Assembly: GCA_000961805.1 (NCBI GenBank)
Contig: LADV01000068.1
Coordinates: forward strand, 1-17,605
Direction of reading: 5' to 3'
Length of the DNA: 17,605 nucleotides
From: Peptococcaceae bacterium BRH_c23
Lineage (GTDB): Bacteria; Bacillota_B; Desulfitobacteriia; Desulfitobacteriales; Desulfitobacteriaceae
Below the pieces are notes generated by a model, which saw only the letters and a list, made by a program, of their open reading frames with translations, searched no databases and was not told the origin of the DNA. Shown piece by piece: positions 14,177-17,605 of this stretch (its first letter is position 1; every line of letters begins with the position of its first letter). The position numbers and the translations under genes were made by a program.

Positions 14177-15091
14177 CTACCCCCCAATGGTAACCTCAAA
14201 ACCTGAATTATTAAGTATTTTCTCGAATTCCGCCACACCCTCAGGAAACAGGGCTTCTACTCCGGCAAAAACATAAGTTCTGTCCAGCTGTTTGTATTTA
14301 CCTTCAGCCCAGCTGTGGAAAGGTATAAGGTCAATCCCTTCCACGGCAGACCCCAATTCTTTAGTAAACCGTGCTGCTTCTTCAATAAAACTCATTTGAT
14401 CATTGACGCCGGGGATTATCGGCAGCCGCACCCTCATCTTCTTTTTTATGGAGGCAATTTTTTGGGCATTACGCAGAATGAGTTCATTCGGCACGCCGGT
14501 TACCTCCTGATGTGTCTGGGAATCCAAGCACTTGATATCCAGCAGAACCAAGTCAGTATAGCGGAGTGCCTGCTCCACACCCTCCCAAGGAGCAAAGCCG
14601 CTGGTGTCCAAACAAGTATGAATTCCAGCGTCTTGCGCCCGTTTTAAGAGTCCGGCAGTGAATTCCGGATGATAAAGACACTCCCCGCCCGATACAGTTA
14701 ACCCTCCCCCGGAATTATCATAGAAAGCTCGGTCAGATTCGATTTCCTTCATTAAGTCCTCAAAACTCCAAGCTTTGCCAATTACCTCCAAGGCAGCATA
14801 GGGACATTCATGCACACAGATCATACACCGAGTACATTTTTCTCGATCTCGTTTGGGAAACTCCCCCTCCTGATAATAAACTGCACCTTCAGGACAGACG
14901 CCCGCACAATGCCCACATTTCAAACATTTTATTTCCATATGATAAAATTCCTGATACGGATTAATACATTCAGGATTATGACACCAAGTACAGTGTAAGG
15001 GACAACCTTTCATGAAGACGGTAGTTCTGATCCCCGGACCATCATTAGTGGAAAATCTCTGCACATTGGTGATCAGCAAATTTTCATTCAT
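14177..15091 (-). CDS. glycyl radical enzyme activase, radical SAM (first activase)
   Basis: A 304-residue activase. It has NDGPGIRTTVFMKG followed by the radical-SAM CxxxCxxC at Cys30, 34, 37 (GCPLHCTWCHNPE), then a ferredoxin-like insert with Cys56, 59, 62, 66 and Cys86, 89, 92, 96. Downstream are GGGLTVSGGECLYHPEF and late TIM-barrel strands such as MRVRLPIIPGVND. The eight extra Cys mark the two-cluster-insert class used by BssD- and HpdA-type activases rather than the simple pyruvate formate-lyase type. It is the better candidate for the adjacent GRE because it follows the BssC-like small subunit by only 18 bp and is coupled to the six-Cys protein. It installs the glycyl radical on the GRE under anoxic conditions. 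Confidence 0.94.
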   Translation of the reverse strand: MNENLLITNVQRFSTNDGPGIRTTVFMKGCPLHCTWCHNPECINPYQEFYHMEIKCLKCGHCAGVCPEGAVYYQEGEFPKRDREKCTRCMICVHECPYAALEVIGKAWSFEDLMKEIESDRAFYDNSGGGLTVSGGECLYHPEFTAGLLKRAQDAGIHTCLDTSGFAPWEGVEQALRYTDLVLLDIKCLDSQTHQEVTGVPNELILRNAQKIASIKKKMRVRLPIIPGVNDQMSFIEEAARFTKELGSAVEGIDLIPFHSWAEGKYKQLDRTYVFAGVEALFPEGVAEFEKILNNSGFEVTIGG

Positions 15092-15109
15092 TCATCCCTA
15101 CCACCCTTT

Positions 15110-15328
15110 TTAGTTGCTTTCCTTTATGAAATCCTTATGGGATGGTTTTTTCTCGTAATACTCGCAGGCCTCATCACGCAGGTTGATCATCCTGCCCTGT
15201 ACCATCATCGCGGCCGAACCAGTTGTTGACTCCTTTTCATCGGCCACCCTGCTCCCATAAATACAATACCCTTCCATCGGTTGGGTAAGACCCATCCGCC
15301 CATAGCGGCACTCTTTACACTTTGCCAT
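15110..15328 (-). CDS. small cysteine-rich GRE subunit, BssC-like
   Basis: A 72-residue protein with four cysteines: Cys4, Cys7 (MAKCKECRYG), Cys22 and Cys55 (DEACEYYEKK). Size and pattern agree with the gamma subunit of benzylsuccinate synthase (BssC/TutF family) and the C-terminal half of the 4-hydroxyphenylacetate decarboxylase small subunit, which bind a [4Fe-4S] cluster and control or protect the glycyl radical. The start is taken at 15328 because GGAG lies 8 nt before this ATG; an in-frame GTG three codons earlier overlaps that site. It follows the large subunit by 84 bp. Small-subunit pairing supports a Bss/Hpd-type GRE rather than a pyruvate formate-lyase, which has none. Confidence 0.78.
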   Translation of the reverse strand: MAKCKECRYGRMGLTQPMEGYCIYGSRVADEKESTTGSAAMMVQGRMINLRDEACEYYEKKPSHKDFIKESN

Positions 15329-15362
15329 TTTCATCACTCCGTTTCATTAAGAATTATTTGAT

Positions 15363-15396
15363 AGATGGGATGAAGAATCAATTCCCCATCCCATCT
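15363..15396. repeat. 10-bp stem-loop between GRE large-subunit and small-subunit genes
   Basis: AGATGGGATG (15363-15372) pairs perfectly with CATCCCATCT (15387-15396) across a 14-base loop. In the direction of transcription it is preceded by an A-rich run and not followed by U, so it is not an intrinsic terminator for these genes. It could protect the 3' end of the large-subunit message and set subunit ratios. Confidence 0.5.
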
Positions 15397-15412
15397 TTTT
15401 CTTCTGCCAGGC

Positions 15413-17605
15413 TTATCCCAATTCCTGCGCGTTACGACCGATAATCGCATCTTGACCCATCTGGGACAAAGAGATAAACCGAGCACTGTAGCCAGCAATT
15501 CTGACGATCAAATGTTCCCATTTTTCCGGTTCCTTCTGAGCGGCACGCATATCCTCAGTTCGTACGACATTGAATTGCACATGGTCAATACCCAAATCAT
15601 GCCAAGTCTTCATGTAGGCACTCCAGACATCAAAGCCCTTTTCGGACTCCCTCATCAGCTCCACCGGTAAACGTTGATTGAGCTGAATGCCTTTTAACCT
15701 AGTGTTGGGAAGTTTGCTGACACTTTTCAAGACTGCGGTTGGACCTTTTTTATCAAGGCCCATATAGGGGGAGCATCCGCCATCATGCGTCGGTTCTCCA
15801 TGTCGGCGGCCAAACGGCTCTGCCCCAATCAAGGAACCTAAGGTAACAAACGCGGACACAGATTGCGGCACCAGTTGGGCTCCTTTTTCCCCCCCAACCA
15901 TTTTAGCGTCCTGAAAAACATCACAGGACATATTCATAAACCAAGTGGCAATTTCATCGACATAATCATCATCATTGCCATATTTTGGGGCAGATAAAAA
16001 TTCCAGCCTCATGTCCTCATATCCCTGCCAGTTAGCCTTAAGCGCCTCAAGCAACTGGGCCATCGTGTATTTCTTTTGGTCAAAAACCCAGTACTTAATA
16101 GCCGCTAGGTCATCAGCAATCCCCAACGGTCCGGGATAATAATCAGCCCAAGTGTTCGAGTAGGGCTTGTGCCGGGCAAAAGCTCCCACTCCCTCTTCAA
16201 CATTCCAGTCATCCATCATGGCCAGGAACGGGCTTTCCAATCTCTTGCCTTCTGCGTAGCTGGTTATTTCCTTATTCATAAACATCAGATGGGAATTATG
16301 TTTGACCTGGGTTTCCACTGCTTTCAACAATTCTTCCCACGTAAACTTGCTGGCATCCCCTGTATGCGCCCCCACCTGCCGATGGCTGAACCAAGCATCA
16401 AAGCCATCGCTTAAAGCCATATTCCCTGGGGCAGGACCAACTATCCCCCCACCACCCTCGTTTCTGGAGTGCTGAGTCGATTTTCGACCTGTTACCCCGG
16501 GTGCCATGCACAGAACCAAGGCCCAGCGCGCCGCCACCTCAGGCGGCCAGCCGTGATGCTCAATACTGTGCCTTGTATTTTTCTCATGATTTTTGATCGA
16601 TGGGAAACCATAACCCTGAGAGATACACTCAAAGACCAGTCGTCTCGTTTTCTCATTAATCTTCGGGGAATACTTAAAGGCGACCGAGGGCTCATTGGTA
16701 TGAATATTCAAAGTTGCCTCGAGTATAGCGTCCGTAAGGTCAGTACACATGTCCTTGCCGTTCTCGTCCAACCCACCAAGGGTCAGAATGTGCAGGTCGT
16801 TAATTCCAGGGTGGATAAGCCGCATCCATCTCCCTTTGGTCACTCCACGCTCACATACTTTGAGCCGCTCACATTCAATCAGTTCGATCGCCTCATCGCG
16901 CGTCATCGGCTGCGCTGTTTTATCGATAACACTTGCCTTGTAATAAGGCCACAACAGATCATCCTCTAACTGAGCATAGCCGGAACAAAAACGCTCCATA
17001 TTTTGGACGACCTCAAAGCAAAACCATTTGGACTGCATAGCGTCTTTAAAGCCCCGAGCCGGCTTGGCGGGAACATTGTAGCAAATTTCTGCGATTTCCA
17101 GCAATTCTTTCTTTCTTTGCTGCGCTCCGACCACACTATCACTCAAGTCAAACTCTTCGGCAATAGTCTTCGCCAGCCGGCTGTATCTTCTTGCCCAGCC
17201 AATAACCGCCTTGGCAGCAATAATCATCGCCGTCCAGTTGTCAATCTTTTCGAAAAGGGGGATGTTCTCCTCCCCTCTCCAAGGGTATTCCTTTAATTTA
17301 TCCCTAACCTTTCTGAGGTTTTTCTCGCACCACTCAATCCTCTTTTCCAACCCGTCTTCAAGGACGGTCTGATAGGGTGGAACGGTACTCGTATAAAAAT
17401 GGGTCCACACCGGAGGCTCACTAATTACTCCTGTGCTAAGCTTGGCAATGTCTTCCGGTTCCATATACCTTTCGCACATAGCTGAAAGCGACCATTGCTT
17501 CCAGTACTCAACCATTTCCACACCCTCATCATAGAGTTCCGGGGGGGTAAGCGAATCATCCTCCAGATAATCGAACATATTCGCAGCCCCACCCTCCGGA
17601 TAAAG
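15413..17605 (-). CDS. glycyl radical enzyme large subunit, X-succinate synthase (fumarate-adding) family, N-terminus cut off
   Basis: The reading frame is open to the right edge, giving about 730 residues with the N-terminus missing; the ATG at 17578 is internal. The radical-bearing glycine is in VRIAGYSARF (codon 15491-15493, 26 residues from the end). The thiyl Cys is in VLCMAPG (codon 16508-16510), 339 residues before the Gly; in BssA the distance is 336 (Cys493, Gly829). An Arg lies exactly 15 residues after the Cys (codon 16463-16465), matching the fumarate-binding Arg508 of BssA. By that register the window lacks about 130 residues. It lacks the GCVE motif of dehydratase and choline-lyase GREs. 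The CMAPGVTGRKSTQ loop and following EGGGG differ from the CMSPGxxGRRKTQ I recall for known members, so the substrate is open. It heads a set with small subunits and activases. Confidence 0.88.
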   Translation of the reverse strand, partial: LYPEGGAANMFDYLEDDSLTPPELYDEGVEMVEYWKQWSLSAMCERYMEPEDIAKLSTGVISEPPVWTHFYTSTVPPYQTVLEDGLEKRIEWCEKNLRKVRDKLKEYPWRGEENIPLFEKIDNWTAMIIAAKAVIGWARRYSRLAKTIAEEFDLSDSVVGAQQRKKELLEIAEICYNVPAKPARGFKDAMQSKWFCFEVVQNMERFCSGYAQLEDDLLWPYYKASVIDKTAQPMTRDEAIELIECERLKVCERGVTKGRWMRLIHPGINDLHILTLGGLDENGKDMCTDLTDAILEATLNIHTNEPSVAFKYSPKINEKTRRLVFECISQGYGFPSIKNHEKNTRHSIEHHGWPPEVAARWALVLCMAPGVTGRKSTQHSRNEGGGGIVGPAPGNMALSDGFDAWFSHRQVGAHTGDASKFTWEELLKAVETQVKHNSHLMFMNKEITSYAEGKRLESPFLAMMDDWNVEEGVGAFARHKPYSNTWADYYPGPLGIADDLAAIKYWVFDQKKYTMAQLLEALKANWQGYEDMRLEFLSAPKYGNDDDYVDEIATWFMNMSCDVFQDAKMVGGEKGAQLVPQSVSAFVTLGSLIGAEPFGRRHGEPTHDGGCSPYMGLDKKGPTAVLKSVSKLPNTRLKGIQLNQRLPVELMRESEKGFDVWSAYMKTWHDLGIDHVQFNVVRTEDMRAAQKEPEKWEHLIVRIAGYSARFISLSQMGQDAIIGRNAQELG

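Noticed and set aside
15363..15401. The hairpin followed by TTTTT on the plus strand as an intrinsic terminator.
   Set aside because: The T-run is on the plus-strand side only and there is no plus-strand gene to terminate.
15413..17578. The ATG at 17578 as the true start of the GRE gene.
   Set aside because: The frame stays open for nine more codons to the edge, there is no ribosome site at proper spacing, and about 130 family residues would be missing.
15413..17605. Assignment of the GRE as pyruvate formate-lyase, glycerol/propanediol dehydratase or choline lyase.
   Set aside because: It lacks the Cys-Cys pair of pyruvate formate-lyase and the GCVE motif of the dehydratase/lyase group, while the CMAPG loop, Arg at +15 and small-subunit partner fit the fumarate-adding group.

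Overview
The window looks like a chromosomal segment from an anaerobic, Gram-positive, Peptococcaceae-like bacterium (the Desulfotomaculum, Pelotomaculum or Desulfosporosinus type). The pointers are strong AGGAGG or GGGGAG ribosome sites, several TTG and GTG starts, ferredoxin-dependent 2-oxoacid oxidation, an AcoR-type sigma-54 activator and oxygen-sensitive glycyl-radical chemistry. This placement is an inference; there is no rRNA, tRNA or marker gene. Every gene I support is on the minus strand, so transcription runs from high to low coordinates.

Right third (about 12196-17605): a glycyl radical enzyme (GRE) locus. The large subunit is cut by the right edge. It has the glycyl loop near its C-terminus and a Cys with an Arg 15 residues later, the spacing I associate with the fumarate-adding (X-succinate synthase, BssA/AssA/HbsA) family. 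After it come a four-Cys BssC-like small protein, a radical-SAM activase, an 85-residue six-Cys protein, a second activase and a DUF4125-like protein. Two activases for one visible GRE is unusual.

Middle (4234-11862): a beta-oxidation operon of enoyl-CoA hydratase, SDR dehydrogenase, thiolase, acyl-CoA dehydrogenase, 3-hydroxyacyl-CoA dehydrogenase, second hydratase, VOC/epimerase-like protein and second thiolase. The ACAD, hydratase, SDR and thiolase set matches the logic of the Bbs pathway, which takes benzylsuccinyl-CoA to an aroyl-CoA plus succinyl-CoA. No CoA-transferase, DUF35 thiolase partner or methylmalonyl-CoA-type mutase is visible. A well-spaced -24/-12 sigma-54 promoter precedes the first gene.

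Left (1-3664): a GAF-PAS-AAA+-Fis sigma-54 activator, then a second sigma-54-like promoter driving a two-gene class I fumarase, a ferredoxin subunit and the start of 2-oxoglutarate:ferredoxin oxidoreductase subunit alpha. The fumarase alpha gene has lost about two thirds of its length in frame, including expected cluster cysteines, while the beta gene is intact.

Working model (inference): an unidentified hydrocarbon or aromatic compound is added to fumarate by the GRE; the succinate adduct, once a CoA ester, is beta-oxidised to an acyl-CoA and succinyl-CoA; and the TCA-type genes connect to fumarate recycling. The sigma-54 regulator is a reasonable candidate to control both sigma-54 promoters. 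Exact substrate, GRE N-terminus and regulator effector cannot be read from this window.
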